Under the pieces are notes generated by a model that was given only the letters and a program-made list of their open reading frames with translations, was not told where the DNA came from and searched no databases. Both the position numbers and the translations under genes were made by a program. From Paracerasibacillus soli (lineage in GTDB: Bacteria > Bacillota > Bacilli > Bacillales > Amphibacillaceae), in NCBI RefSeq assembly GCF_034006335.1, contig NZ_JAWDIQ010000001.1: a stretch of 64,000 nt of DNA; one strand, written 5' to 3'. Of this stretch, positions 35,586 through 46,430 are shown one piece after another; positions within the stretch are counted from its first letter, which is position 1; each line of letters begins with the position of its first letter.

Positions 35586-36941
35586 TTACTTCAACAACAT
35601 GACGTACTTTTTTTTGTACATATAGGAGACGAGACAATAAGGCAATTGCACCACTAAATAATCCGCAATAATTCCGACCCAATAGCCAAAAGGTTCTAGT
35701 GCAGTATAATTAGCCAAAATATACCCTAAAGGTAAACCAACAGCCCAAAAAGACACGAGTGAAGTAATGAGTGTGACATTCACATCTTTATATGCGCGAA
35801 GCACACCTTGAATTGGTGCTCCAATTGCATCAGCAAATTGATAGAAAATTGCATAATAGATAAATTGCTTTGTTAATGCAACAACCTCTGGATTGGTGTT
35901 ATACAGTCTCGCAACAGAGTCATCAAATACATAAAGGATAATTCCAGCAAAAATTGCAATAATTAATCCGCTGTAAATTCCGATTACACTGTAAACCTTA
36001 GCATCATGGTGGCGCTTTGCCCCGACTTCAAAAGCAACTGTAATTGTAAGTGCCATGCCGATACTAAGTGGCAGCATATATAAAAGGGATGCAAAATTCA
36101 TGGCTGCTTGGTGTGCAGCAATTGTATATGTGCTATATACACTCATTAATAGCGTAACAGCAGAAAAGATACTCGTTTCAAAAAAAATAGACAGTCCAAT
36201 TGGGACACCAATTTTTAATTGTTCCCACCATGCGGTAACTTGTGGTTTTACAAAGTTTGCAAATATACGATATGGCTTGAATGGTGAAACGCGAATGACA
36301 ATGATAATTGCTAATATGCAAACAATCCAATACGTGATGGCAGTGGCAATACCGGCACCTACTCCACCGAATGCTGGAACTCCAAGTTTTCCAAAAATAA
36401 AGATATAGTTAAATACAATGTTGATTGGTAGTGATATTAAAATGATAAACATAGAAATACGCGTTTTTCCAAGTGCATCAATAAAGCAGCGTAGTGTATT
36501 AAAAATAAATAATGGGATAATTCCCGTGATGAGAGTAATTAAATAATATTTTGCGACGTGTCGTACTTCGGCTTCTAGGTCCATCATGTTCAAAATCGGA
36601 TTTAATGTAAACATGCCGATAATTAAAATAATAAAAGCTAAGATAACGGACAAATAGATTGCCTGTTGAACACGGTTAGGAACTTCATCAGTATTTTTTG
36701 CCCCTGTTAATTGAGCGATAATGGGAGTAATTGCAAGTAAAATGCCGTTTACCCCTGTGAATATAGGAACCCACAAACTAGAGCCAATTGCAACTCCAGC
36801 AAGATCAATAGCAGCCACTCGTCCAGACATAATAGTATCGAAAAAATTCATTAAATACATACTTACTTGTGTAATTAAAATTGGAACTAAAATAAATGAA
36901 AACAATTTTAGCTTTTCTCTAAATGTTGTTGTTACGTACAT
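35586..36941 (-). CDS. MATE family multidrug/cation efflux transporter
   Basis: The 451-residue protein has 12 predicted membrane segments in two similar halves, the MATE layout of NorM relatives such as B. subtilis YojI. Visible blocks are ITQVSMYLMNFFDTIMSGR at the N-terminus (membrane helix 1-2 loop), FGGVGAGIATAITYW in the first half, AAHQAAMNFASLLYMLPLSIGMALTI in helices 7-8 and QGVLRAYKDV near helix 10. MATE pumps exchange drugs for Na+ or H+; the substrate here is unknown. ATG 36941 follows GAAGGAAGAG. It is intact and monocistronic. Confidence 0.9.
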   Translation of the reverse strand: MYVTTTFREKLKLFSFILVPILITQVSMYLMNFFDTIMSGRVAAIDLAGVAIGSSLWVPIFTGVNGILLAITPIIAQLTGAKNTDEVPNRVQQAIYLSVILAFIILIIGMFTLNPILNMMDLEAEVRHVAKYYLITLITGIIPLFIFNTLRCFIDALGKTRISMFIILISLPINIVFNYIFIFGKLGVPAFGGVGAGIATAITYWIVCILAIIIVIRVSPFKPYRIFANFVKPQVTAWWEQLKIGVPIGLSIFFETSIFSAVTLLMSVYSTYTIAAHQAAMNFASLLYMLPLSIGMALTITVAFEVGAKRHHDAKVYSVIGIYSGLIIAIFAGIILYVFDDSVARLYNTNPEVVALTKQFIYYAIFYQFADAIGAPIQGVLRAYKDVNVTLITSLVSFWAVGLPLGYILANYTALEPFGYWVGIIADYLVVQLPYCLVSYMYKKKYVMLLK

Positions 36942-37362
36942 AAAACTCTTCCTTCTTCATTATTTTGCCTCAAGTTTCTGTTCTAAATGAAACCTTCTAT
37001 ATTATACTAGTAAATGGAGGAATAAAGCTAATAGGACAATAGAAGTTTTACTGTAAAAGAAAATAGAGATAATGGGAATTTCCTAAAATATAAGTTTGAT
37101 AGTAAACGATTTACGTGGACTCGTTGATCTTTAAAATGTAATAAAAATAGAAACGTGGTCACATCGGACTGTTCTATGCTATGGAGTTTGTGTCTATACT
37201 AAAAATGGTTAGGATTCTTCATAAGATATTCATGTGAAGTTCATCTGTGCTTAATTAAGAAAGTTTCACATGAAAAATAATGGATTTTATGATAAAGTTT
37301 ATGATTGATAAAAAGTGCACGATATAAAGTGAATAACAGCGATAGAGGGGAAAATTATAGTC
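36942..37362. other. Intergenic region between the divergent MATE and murG genes
   Basis: This 420-bp AT-rich stretch has no convincing open frame. It contains an inverted pair TTCATGTGAA (37229-37238) and TTCACATGAA (37264-37273), a possible operator or hairpin in front of murG. Promoters for both genes must lie here, but I cannot place them with confidence. Confidence 0.35.
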
Positions 37363-38435
37363 ATGAAAAAAAGAAGCATATTATTTACCGGCGGTGGAAC
37401 TGCTGGCCATGTGATTGTAAATATGGCGTTAATCCCAATTTTTCAAAAAGAAGGATGGGAGATAAATTATATTGGTTCGCATAATGGAATCGAACGAAAA
37501 TTAATAGAGGAGTTAGAAAATGTAACATATTATCCGATTAGTACCGGGAAATTACGTAGGTATATGTCGATTGAAAATATGAAAGATCCATTCAGAGTAT
37601 TAAAAGGTACAATGCAAGCATGGCGGATCATTGGAAAAAGAAAGCCGGATGTCATCTTTTCAAAAGGTGGATTCGTATCTGTTCCAGTAGTGTTAGCAGC
37701 GAAACTACGTGGTGTCCCAGCCCTTATTCATGAGTCAGACTACACACCAGGACTCGCTAATAAAATTGCTTTCCCTTTTGCCAAAAAAGTGTTGGCAACA
37801 TTTAATGAGACGATGCAATATTTACCTGAAAAGAAGGCGGAGTTTGTTGGTGCAGTTATTCGGGATGAGCTGTTTCAGGGGATCCCGTTAAAGGTCGGGC
37901 AACATGCGGATTTCACCAAGAAAAACCTGTGTTGCTTATTATGGGTGGTAGTGGTGGATCTGAAAACATAAATCGTGCTGTTCGTGAAAGTTTAGATGAC
38001 TTATTAGCAGTATTCCAAATAGTTCATATTTGTGGTCATGGAAAAACTGACGAATCAATGAACCAAAAAGGGTATGTGCAATTTGAATATGTAAACGAAG
38101 GATTGAATGATTTATTTGCAATCACTGATTTTGTTTTATCCCGTGCTGGTGCAAATGCGATATTTGAATTTTTAGCATTACGTATGCCGATGCTATTAAT
38201 ACCTTTATCAAAAGCTGCAAGTAGAGGGGACCAAATTTTAAATGCGCGGTCTTTTAAAGAAAAAGGTTATGCAAATGTATTAGAGGAAGAGAAAGTAACA
38301 AAAGATTCACTTGTAGAAGAATTGTTAAAGTTAAAAAATGATGAAGCTACCATTAAAAAAGCAATGGAGTCGTATAAAAGTGAAGATGCACGTGATCATG
38401 TGATGAGATTGATTAAGGATTTTGCGAAAAGCTAA
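37363..38435 (+). CDS. murG: MurG-type UDP-GlcNAc:lipid I N-acetylglucosaminyltransferase, frameshifted
   Basis: MurG makes lipid II on the cytoplasmic side of the membrane. The N-terminus ILFTGGGTAGHVIVNMALIP is the glycine loop of the lipid I binding domain. IFSKGGFVSVPVVLAAKLRG, HESDYTPGLANKIA and, in the C-terminal domain, LLIMGGSGGSENINRA, FVLSRAGANAIFEFLAL and PLSKAASRGDQILNA are hallmark blocks. One A is lost at about 37922 (AAGAAAAACC), splitting the frame. The joined length is about 357. No other division or wall genes surround it, so it is probably the second, dispersed MurG paralogue known from Bacillus cereus relatives. ATG 37363 follows GAGGGGAAAA. Confidence 0.9.
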
Positions 38436-38677
38436 TATATAATATTAATCTTATCGCTGGATAACTGGCATTATTACCTCCACTTTAAGAAATAGAGGGA
38501 ATTTCAGGCTGATAAGCGGGCATCAGTAAAGAGTAAAAGTCAGATTCGTTCAACTTACAACCAGTAGGAGGAAGTACAAAAACTCCTACTGGTTGAAGTT
38601 TCACTTTGTGCTATTTGTGGGTCTAACTACACACTAAGGAGTTCTTACTTAAGCTTGTCGGGGTCTGACCAGGCCCT
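38436..38677. other. Intergenic region with repeat remnants
   Basis: The stretch holds a CCAGTAGGAG/CTCCTACTGG hairpin (about 38560-38593) and GGGGTCTGACC (38660-38670), a half copy of the dispersed palindrome. Both lie between convergent genes and probably act as terminators. Confidence 0.4.
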
Positions 38678-41600
38678 TCAGCTTTTCCTTATAAACGGCC
38701 ACCAGTTTGCTTTACCAAATAGTCTTACCATGACTGGAATAAATAAAGGCAGCATAATAAATGCGTATAAGAATAGGCCTGTTATAACTACCGTAGCAAT
38801 TTGTAAAATTGATAATACACCTGATGGGAGCATTGCTGAGAATGTACCACCGAGAATAACAGCTGCTGAAATAATAACCGTTCCCATATTTTTCATAGCG
38901 GACAGTAATGCTACTTTCATGTCACCGTTACGATATTCATTAAAACGGTCCATTAGGAAAATACTGTAGTCGATACCAAGCGCCATTAAGATAACAAACG
39001 CGAAGAATGGAACTGCCCATGTTAATCCATCGTGACCACCAATTGTTACAAAAATAAATTCAGCAAATGCCATTGACGTAAAATATGTTACGAGCAAAGA
39101 GCCAATTAAATAAAGTGGCATCGTGATTGATTTTAGTAATATAACTAAAATAATGAAGATACCGATAATCATTAGAATGGCTGTACGGGAATAATCTTCA
39201 TCCGAAACTTTTTGCAAGTCGTTATTCGTACTTGTTACACCACCAAGTTTTGGTGTGCTATTTTCAAATGTAGTTCCTTGTTTTACGTCATCAACTTTTT
39301 GCGAAATTTGATCCATAAGTTTAATTGCTGTGGTTGAATATGGATTAATATCAAGTACGACATCAAGTTTTGTAATTGTTTTATCATCAGATAAATATGG
39401 TTTAATACCTTCGATGAAATCCTCGTTTTCTAGTGCTTCATCGGGAATAACGACGATTGGATTCGTGGTGTCTATATCAAATTCGCCGAGATAGTTTTTT
39501 ACCTCATTTAATCCGTCATGTATTTGACTTAGACCGACTGAACTAGCACTTAAGCCATCACTTAATTCAGTGAGTTGGTCTTGCATCTCGGAAAATGCTG
39601 TTTTCAATTCTTTTTGTCCGCCATATATTTGCGCTAGGCCTTCTTGTAAGCTAGGTAAACTTCCTGCAACTTGACCTTGCCCATTGGCTGCCTCGTTTAA
39701 GCCCCCTTGTAGTTCATCTATGCCGGAAATAAGCTGGCCAATTCCATTTGCAAGTTCTTCTTGACAGAAATAGTCGTAGCAAAGTTCTTGTTTAGTTCAT
39801 TTAAAGGAACAACGACTTCAGTTTTTAATTGTGTTGTTACATCTCCAAGTTTTCCAACCTGTTTTGTAATTGTATCGAGTTGTTTTTTTAGTTCTGTAAC
39901 TCCTTTTATAGAACCGCTAATTTGAGCGTGAGCAGTTTGGTAAGCGGTCATATATGCTTGATTAGTTTGTAAGCTTGGATCAGAATCGATGGCTTTTTTA
40001 TGAACGAATTCAACGTTTTCTATTGCGCCTTCTAGCGTAGCGATTAGTTGATCTAATTCCTCGGTATTACCTAGTTTGTCAAAGTTTACATCAATATTTC
40101 CGAATCCCTCTAAACCTTTTGTAATTGCCTTGTAGCCACCAAGTAACTGCTTGTTTCCTGTAATAGTTTTATCTAAGTTTGTTTTTATTGTTTGTAGATT
40201 TTTCTTTACTTCTCCAGCGCCAGCTGAACCTGCTTGGATACCTTTCTGAATTTCGGTTAGCGCACTTTTGAGATCGCCAATGCCTTCTTTTGCATCATTT
40301 GTACCAGACATGAGCTGATTCACGCCATCTTTTGCTTCGTCAAGCTGTGGATTAGATTTTTCTAGTTCAGTAGCAGCTTCATGTAGCCCCATCTGAATTT
40401 CTTTTAGTCCATCAGCACTTTTGCCAATCCCATCCGCTAATAGCTCAGTTTGATTATCCATGAGGAAATCTTCAATGACCTCTCCTGCAGGGCGGGTAGC
40501 ACTACGCACTTCTTTGACGCCTTTCATTTTTGCTATTTCAGCAGATATCTTTTCAATATCTTGAAAGTCCTTTGTACGTTCCATTTTATTATTAGTTTTT
40601 AGAACAACGGAAGTAGGCATTGTTTGCCCAGGTCCAAAACTATCTGCTACAGCGTTAAAGCCTTTAACTGAATCATAATTATCACCAATTTCTGCCAACG
40701 AGTCATATGATTTGCTAGCATCATAAGTTAAGAGTGTGGGTAAGGTAATGACTAAAATTATCACAATTGCGATGATTGGTCGTGTCCAAGCATAATGTCC
40801 TGCAGCACCCCAAATTTTACTTTCCTTATGTTCAACCTGCTTATTAAATGGCCAAAATATTTTTTTGCCCAATACAGCAAGGAAAAATGGTACAAGTGTT
40901 AATAATGCAAGAAGCACAACTGCTACACCAACTGCTACAGCAACAGCAGATTGATAGAGAGAGAATGTAGACAATCCGATTGTTGAAAAACCGATTAAGA
41001 CAGCTAGTGATGCATAAATAATGGTTTTCCCTGCCCCTTGATAAGTTGCAATTACAGCTTCTTTAACTGAGTCAGTTTCGGTAAGTTCCTCTTTAAATCT
41101 ACTAATGATTAGTATGCAATAATCAGTCCCAATTCCAAACATAACTGCAACCATAAATATTTGTGTAAACGTAGAAAGAGGGAAGTCTACTGTATCGGCT
41201 AAAATAGAAACGATTCCTTGTGCTGCAAGATAGCTAATCCCGACCGTTAATAATGGAATAAATGGTGCGACAACTGAACGGAATACAGCAAATAAAATGA
41301 TAAGAATGAGCCCTACTGTAATAATCTCTGTTTTTTTCAATCCTTCTTCTGAGTTTGTAATGATGTCTTGGTTTATATATTCTTCTCCAGTTAGGAAGTG
41401 TTGCACTTCAATATCTTTCAAGACAGAGTTAATTTTAGCTTTAGATTCTTCAATGTCCTGATTTTTAAATGAAACATCGAACGGAACAATAATCGTTTTA
41501 CCATCTTCTGCAACAGTTTGTGATGCAATGGCAGGGTCATCACGGAAATCTAAAATGTTTGTTACAGCTAATTCTTTGTTGTTGTTTTTTAAAGCATCAA

Positions 41601-41868
41601 TGGCTGATTCAACTTCAGCTCTTTGGTTACCTGTCATTTTTTTATCTTCATGGAAAACGAGAACAGCACCATGGGTATGTTCATCGTATTCGGTTGACAT
41701 TTTCTTTAGTAATTTGCTGGCTTCCATAGAGGCTGAACCTTCTGGTGCACTAATTTGCCCTTTTTCACGAACGAGTTCTTGTAAGTTTGGTGCAAAAATA
41801 AATAAACCTACTGCAATAATGATCCAAATTACTGCGACAGTCCACCGTAAACGAATAATTTGCTTCAT
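38678..41868 (-). CDS. ydfJ: MMPL-family RND transporter YdfJ, frameshifted
   Basis: YdfJ is an MMPL-type RND exporter with two blocks of membrane helices and a long extracytoplasmic helical insert. The N-half has WTVAVIWIIIAVGLFIFAP and FMVAVMFGIGTDYCILIISRFKEEL, the proton-relay Asp-Tyr motif. The C-half has the matching ALGIDYSIFLMDRFNEYRNGD. Between them is a repeated, coiled-coil-like region rich in G, L, D and K. At about 39760 one base is lost; NLQMELASLF should read ELANGIGQLISGIDELQGGLN. The total is about 1,062 residues. ATG 41868 follows AAAGGGGAACA. The marR gene upstream, 35 bases away, is in the same direction and probably represses the pair. Confidence 0.88.
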
Positions 41869-41903
41869 ACATGTTCCCCTTTCTCTTCGTTTAAAATTTC
41901 CCT

Positions 41904-42347
41904 TTAATTTCGTTTGTCATAGTCTTCCATTAATAATGCAAGTCTTTCTAAAGCTTCGATAAAGGTGAGTATTTCCTCATTAGAAAAGTGCCCGAGTAAT
42001 GGTTCAAGGACTGTATATAATTCTTTTTCTGTATACTGAACAAGTTCAGAACCTTTCTCGGTAATATGTAAATAGACATTACGTCTATCACTTTCATCAC
42101 GTGTTCTATAAACAAGCCCCTTGTTCACTAATCGGTTCACTTGATTTGTAACGGCGCTTTTGCCAACGCCAAATGCATGGGAAATTTCAGTGCTTGTGCA
42201 TTGATCATGTTGTTGAATATATTGTAAAGTGGCAAATTGATCTGTCGTAATATCGGAGTGAACTTTTTCTTTCATAATGTGATTGACACCACGAAATACA
42301 GTATTCATCGCCACTTGATACCGATCTGCTAATACTTTAAGTTCCAT
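41904..42347 (-). CDS. MarR family transcriptional regulator
   Basis: This 147-residue winged-helix protein has the MarR layout: an N-terminal dimerisation helix, TTDQFATLQYIQQHDQCTST, the recognition helix in GVGKSAVTNQVNRLVNKGLV, and the wing YRTRDESDRRNVYLHITEKG (with the conserved D-x-R-D/N motif). ATG 42347 follows GGAGGTG. A 15-bp palindrome lies 37 bases upstream and is the likely operator. With ydfJ downstream, it forms a regulator-pump operon in which a ligand probably releases repression. The ligand is unknown. Confidence 0.9.
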   Translation of the reverse strand: MELKVLADRYQVAMNTVFRGVNHIMKEKVHSDITTDQFATLQYIQQHDQCTSTEISHAFGVGKSAVTNQVNRLVNKGLVYRTRDESDRRNVYLHITEKGSELVQYTEKELYTVLEPLLGHFSNEEILTFIEALERLALLMEDYDKRN

Positions 42348-42383
42348 TTATCATTTCACCTCCATGGGGAAAGTAGTTTAATT

Positions 42384-42398
42384 CGTGAATAGTTCACG
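42384..42398. promoter_or_regulatory. Palindromic operator before marR-ydfJ
   Basis: CGTGAATAGTTCACG is a perfect inverted repeat with 6-base arms around 3 bases, the size expected for a MarR dimer. It lies in the promoter region of marR. Confidence 0.55.
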
Positions 42399-42974
42399 GG
42401 ATGAATCAATTTTAACATAAAGAATGGAATAGGTGTAAAGAAAAGAATGTCGTGTATTTACAGAAATAATGTTTACATGGACGCTATTTTGGGTAATCAA
42501 TTATTGGAATATTTAGAAGGAAAGTTGGGGTATATCAGGAGAGTTTATTTAGAAAGAAATGTTAGAAATAGATGAAATTACGAGAATATCATTCTATTAT
42601 GACATATTAATGAATTATATCCACGCTAGGACGATTAATCGCGTTATACCTTGAGATATAGCCAATTATTCGATTTGCGAAATAAAAGCCTGTTCGATAG
42701 CATTAATAAGGTATGGTTTGATTGCTTGGTTATCTTCCTAACATTACTACTTCATATTTGCTGTTGTTATTTCCACACTGTCAAATTCAAAAGAATTTAT
42801 TTTTAACTTTGTATGAATTGGTTGAAGGATAGCTTATATTTAAGCTCAGGATCGTACTGTTTCGGAATGTGCATTGCCGTTAGTAAAAGGGGATGAAAAA
42901 CCATTAAACGGATTTCTGTGCTCATTTTTAGTAGAAAACGACATTATTTCAAAAAAGGGGAGTTATATTAGTTT
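42399..42974. other. Long intergenic region, no gene seen
   Basis: This 575-bp AT-rich stretch separates divergent marR and the betaine-type transporter. Reverse-strand translation shows a short stretch (IKPYLINAIEQAFISQIE, about 42670-42723) with stops on both sides, perhaps a decayed gene. No riboswitch or repeat was recognised. Osmotic promoters for the transporter would lie here. Confidence 0.35.
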
Positions 42975-43967
42975 ATGAGAAAACTTACAATGATTATTTT
43001 TTCAACATTGCTTATTTTTCTTGCAGCTTGTAGTTCGGATGCGGACGGAAAGTTGGATAAAATTATATTTGCGGATGCAGGGTGGGATAGTATTCGTGTG
43101 CATAATTTTATTGCAGGGAAAATTATTGAAGAAGGATTCGGATATGATACAGATGTTACAGCAGGGTCAACAGCAGCAACTGTCCAAGGATTACGTGAAG
43201 GCGACATTAATGTCTACATGGAAATTTGGACCGATAATATAAAGGAAGTTTATGAAGAGGCAATTGATAGTGGAGATATTGTGAGGACATCTACGAACTT
43301 TGCGGATAATGACCAAGGGTTATACGTACCTACATATGTGATAGAAGGAGATCCTGAACGTGGCATTGAGCCAATGGCGCACGAGATTTACGTACAGTGG
43401 AAGATTTGAAAAAATATCCTGATATTTTCCAATCCTGAAAAGCCAGGTAGAGGTCGTATTATTAATGGTCCAAGTGGATGGGCTGTTGAAGAAACAATAA
43501 CACAAAAATTTGAAACATATGGTTTGGGAGAAACAATGGAGAATTTTATCCCAGGATCAGACTCTGCGGCTGTTGCAGATCTAGTAAAAGCTTATGAAAG
43601 TGGAAAAGCATGGGTAGGATACTATTGGTCTCCGACATGGGTTACAGCGAAATATGATTTAACATTATTGGAAGAGCCAGCATTTGACCAGGAGATTTGG
43701 GATGAAAATCGTGGTACTACATTCCCACCGAATGATGTAGTCGTTGCTGTTCATAAAGATATGCCAGAACAAGCACCAGAGGTAGTTGAGTTTCTAGAAA
43801 AATATGAAACTAGTAATGATTTAACAGAGGAAGCTTTAAATTATATGGAAGAACATGATGCATCTGCAGAAGAAGCAGCTATTTGGTGGATGAAAGAGCA
43901 TGAAGATGTCTGGACAGCATGGGTTTCAGATGATATTGCTGAAAAAGTTAAGGACACATTGAAATAA
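42975..43967 (+). CDS. Glycine betaine/choline-type ABC transporter substrate-binding lipoprotein, frameshifted
   Basis: The N-terminus MRKLTMIIFSTLLIFLAAC is a lipoprotein signal with lipobox LAAC, so the protein is anchored outside the membrane. The OpuAC/ProX-type binding domain shows IIFADAGWDSIRVHNFIAG, ATVQGLREGDINVYMEIW and AWVGYYWSPTWVTAKYDL, with Trp and Tyr that could form an aromatic cage for a quaternary amine. Two breaks at about 43378 and 43430 fall in MAPRDLRTVEDLKKYPDIF and NPEKPGRGRIINGPSGW. The total is about 330 residues. ATG 42975 follows AAAAGGGGAG. Permease and ATPase genes follow in the same direction. Confidence 0.85.
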
Positions 43968-44098
43968 AATATAAAGTGAGATAGGCGGCTGACCTTCAGC
44001 GGTTAGCTGCTTATGTATCTACTATTCAGAGAGTAGTATAAGAAATTGGTGCAACATTTATAAAAAAGCTTACTTTATGTGTCAAAAAAATTTAATAA

Positions 44099-44127
44099 GA
44101 GAGGTGAAAGGACTGCGATTCGCAGTC
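44099..44127 (+). promoter_or_regulatory. Ribosome site separated from the start codon by a hairpin
   Basis: GAGAGGTG (44099-44106) is a ribosome site, but the ATG at 44133 is 26 bases away. Between them GACTGCGATTCGCAGTC (44111-44127) is a near-perfect palindrome. If it folds, the effective spacing shrinks to about 9 bases. Confidence 0.4.
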
Positions 44128-44132
44128 TGCCT

Positions 44133-44993
44133 ATGGGGAGTTTTCCTGATATATCAACGAATATAGGAGAATATGTAAAAGATTTTGTTGGATTTTTAGA
44201 TCGTTCACTAGAAGGGTTTTTTCAATTTATATTTTTTATAACTTCTCGAATGATTAATAGTATTGATGATTTTTTAGTATGGTTACCATGGTGGTTGTTT
44301 ATTTTAATTATTATTGGATTAGGATGGTATTTTAAATCGATTTGGTCAGGATTGTTATTTGGAGTTTTTATTTTTCTAATTGGAACGTTTGGATTATGGG
44401 AAGATATGATGACAACGATTGCGATTATAACTTTTGCAGTCATTATTTGTTTGATTATTGGTATTCCACTTGGAGTTTGGATGGCATTTAGTAAAGGATT
44501 TTCAAGTGTCATGCGCCCATTACTAGATGCGATGCAGACAATGCCAAGTTTTGTTTATTTGATTCCCGCGATATTTTTCTTCGGACTTGGTAACGTGTCA
44601 GCTATTTTTGCGACGTTAATCTATGCATTGCCTCCTGTTATTCGTCTTACAGAATTAGCTATTCGTGGTGTTGACAAAGAAGTAGTCGAATCTGCTTTAT
44701 CATTTGGTTCATCAAAATTTCAAATGCTTCGTAAAGTACAATTGCCACAAGCAATGCCGACCATTATGACTGGAGTTAACCAAACGACAATGATGGCATT
44801 GGCAATGGTTGTTATTGCTTCCATGGTAGGTGCGAAAGGATTAGGAGAACAAGTTCTTGTTTCAATAAATCGTATTGATATCGCGCTAGGCTTTGAGGCT
44901 GGTATTAGTATCGTATTTTTGGCAATTATTATTGATCGGATAACAAATGGAATCGCAGGTAAATTTCAACGAGTGAAGGGGGAGTTGGAATGA
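44133..44993 (+). CDS. Glycine betaine/proline-type ABC transporter permease
   Basis: This membrane protein of 286 residues (from ATG 44133) has about six to seven helices. LDAMQTMPSFVYLIPAIFFFGLG is typical of OpuAB/ProW permeases, and the EAA loop reads LAIRGVDKEVVESALSFGSS. A GTG at 44079 lies in the same open frame but has no ribosome site and adds a basic, poorly conserved extension. The ATG gives MGSFPDISTNIGEYVKDFV, similar to the start of OpuAB. The ATPase gene overlaps its stop by 4 bases (ATGA). Confidence 0.85.
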   Translation: MGSFPDISTNIGEYVKDFVGFLDRSLEGFFQFIFFITSRMINSIDDFLVWLPWWLFILIIIGLGWYFKSIWSGLLFGVFIFLIGTFGLWEDMMTTIAIITFAVIICLIIGIPLGVWMAFSKGFSSVMRPLLDAMQTMPSFVYLIPAIFFFGLGNVSAIFATLIYALPPVIRLTELAIRGVDKEVVESALSFGSSKFQMLRKVQLPQAMPTIMTGVNQTTMMALAMVVIASMVGAKGLGEQVLVSINRIDIALGFEAGISIVFLAIIIDRITNGIAGKFQRVKGELE

Positions 44994-46234
44994 CAACGCA
45001 AATAAGATTAGAACATGTTTCAAAGATTTTTGGTTCAAAACCGAAATCTGTTATTCCGTTAATTAAAGATGGAAAAACGAAAGAGGAAATACTAGCAAAG
45101 ACAAACCATACCGTTGGTGTTTATGATGCTTCTTTTCATATTAATAAAGGTGAGATTTTTGTAATAATGGGTTTATCTGTAGTGGGAAATCAACACTTAT
45201 TCGCTGTTTTAACTTATTGAATAAACCGACTGCAGGCGCAATTTATATAGATGACGAGAATATTGTACAGTATAATCAAACAGAGCTAAAAAAATCCGCC
45301 AAGAAAAAATAGCAATGGTATTTCAGCATTTTGGCTTATTTAGTCATCGAACAATTTTGGAAAATGTGGAATATGGATTAGAAATTCGTAATATTGACAA
45401 AGTGAAACGTCGTAAGATAGCTTTGGAGAATATCGAAATTGTTGGTTTAAAGGGTTATGAAGATAAATATCCTGATGAATTATCAGGTGGTATGCAACAG
45501 CGTGTAGGATTGGCGCGTGCACTTGCAAATGATCCTGATATATTGCTCATGGATGAGCCATTTAGTGCCCTTGATCCACTTATTCGTCGTGAAATGCAGT
45601 TAGAACTTCTTGATATTCAAGAGCGTTTACAAAAAACAATTGTCTTTATTACGCATGATGTGAATGAAGCATTCAAGCTTGGTGACCGTGTTGCTGTAAT
45701 GAAAGATGGCCATGTTGTGCAAGTTGGTACGCCAAGGAAATTATTGAGCAACCAGCAAACGATTATATTTCTGAGTTTATCAAAGATATTGATCGCTCAA
45801 AGGTGTTTAAAGCAGAACATATCATGATTAAACCAAATGCATTAGTTTCAACAAAAGATGGTTTAAATGTTGCGATAAAGGAAATGGAGCAAAATGGGAT
45901 TTCAAGTGTGTTTGCTGTAGATCGAAGTCGAAAAATCCAAGGAATATTAACAATTGATGATGCAATTAAAGGTATTAAGGAAAAGAAATCTCTTGAAGAT
46001 GTGTTGTGTCAAGATTATATGGTGGTAGACAAAGAGGAATATATTAATGATTTAATTCCAAAAGCGTTAGAGTCTAAATATCCATTAGCGGTTGTGAATG
46101 AAGATGAACGATTAATTGGCTTTATTTTACGCGTACATGTCTTATCGGGCCTCGTATCAGATGATGTTAGTGAAAGTGATATTTATCATGGGTATCCGCT
46201 ACATTACGAAAATGGCTTAACTGCTTTAATATAA
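44990..46234 (+). CDS. Glycine betaine-type ABC transporter ATP-binding protein with CBS pair, frameshifted
   Basis: This is an OpuAA/ProV-like ATPase. The N-terminus TTQIRLEHVSKIFGSKPKSV precedes the Walker A loop, broken by lost bases at about 45175; it should read GLSGSGKSTLIRC. Then come MVFQHFGLFSHRTILENVEYG (Q loop), LSGGMQQRVGLARALA and ILLMDEPFSALDPLIR. After a break at about 45738 the frame ends in two CBS domains (ALVSTKDGLNVAIKEMEQNG and onward), which in OpuA relatives sense ionic strength. A third break lies near 45300. The length is about 415. The gene order here is binding protein, permease, ATPase, the reverse of B. subtilis opuA. Confidence 0.88.
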
Positions 46235-46243
46235 TAAACAAGG

Positions 46244-46276
46244 AAGACAGCCTATGTTCGTTAGAGGCTGTCTTTT
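46244..46276 (+). terminator. Terminator after the betaine-type transporter
   Basis: AAGACAGCCT (46244-46253) and AGGCTGTCTT (46265-46274) form a perfect 10-bp stem, ending in a T-run. Confidence 0.85.
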
Positions 46277-46430
46277 AATTATTGGCATATGGTGAAAAAT
46301 TGATGGAAATGTGATATTGTGAAAAGCTTTATAGAAAGATCCCGCGGTTTGTCCGAAAATTATCAGATGGGTGGATTTCATGAAATGCATAAGTACGCAT
46401 CGTTAAAATTTGGAAAGCGTAGTATACTCC

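Noticed and set aside
43968..44078. T-box or riboswitch before the permease gene
   Set aside because: A GCGGCT/AGCTGC hairpin is present, but there is no T-box sequence and no T-run. It is more likely an intercistronic stem.
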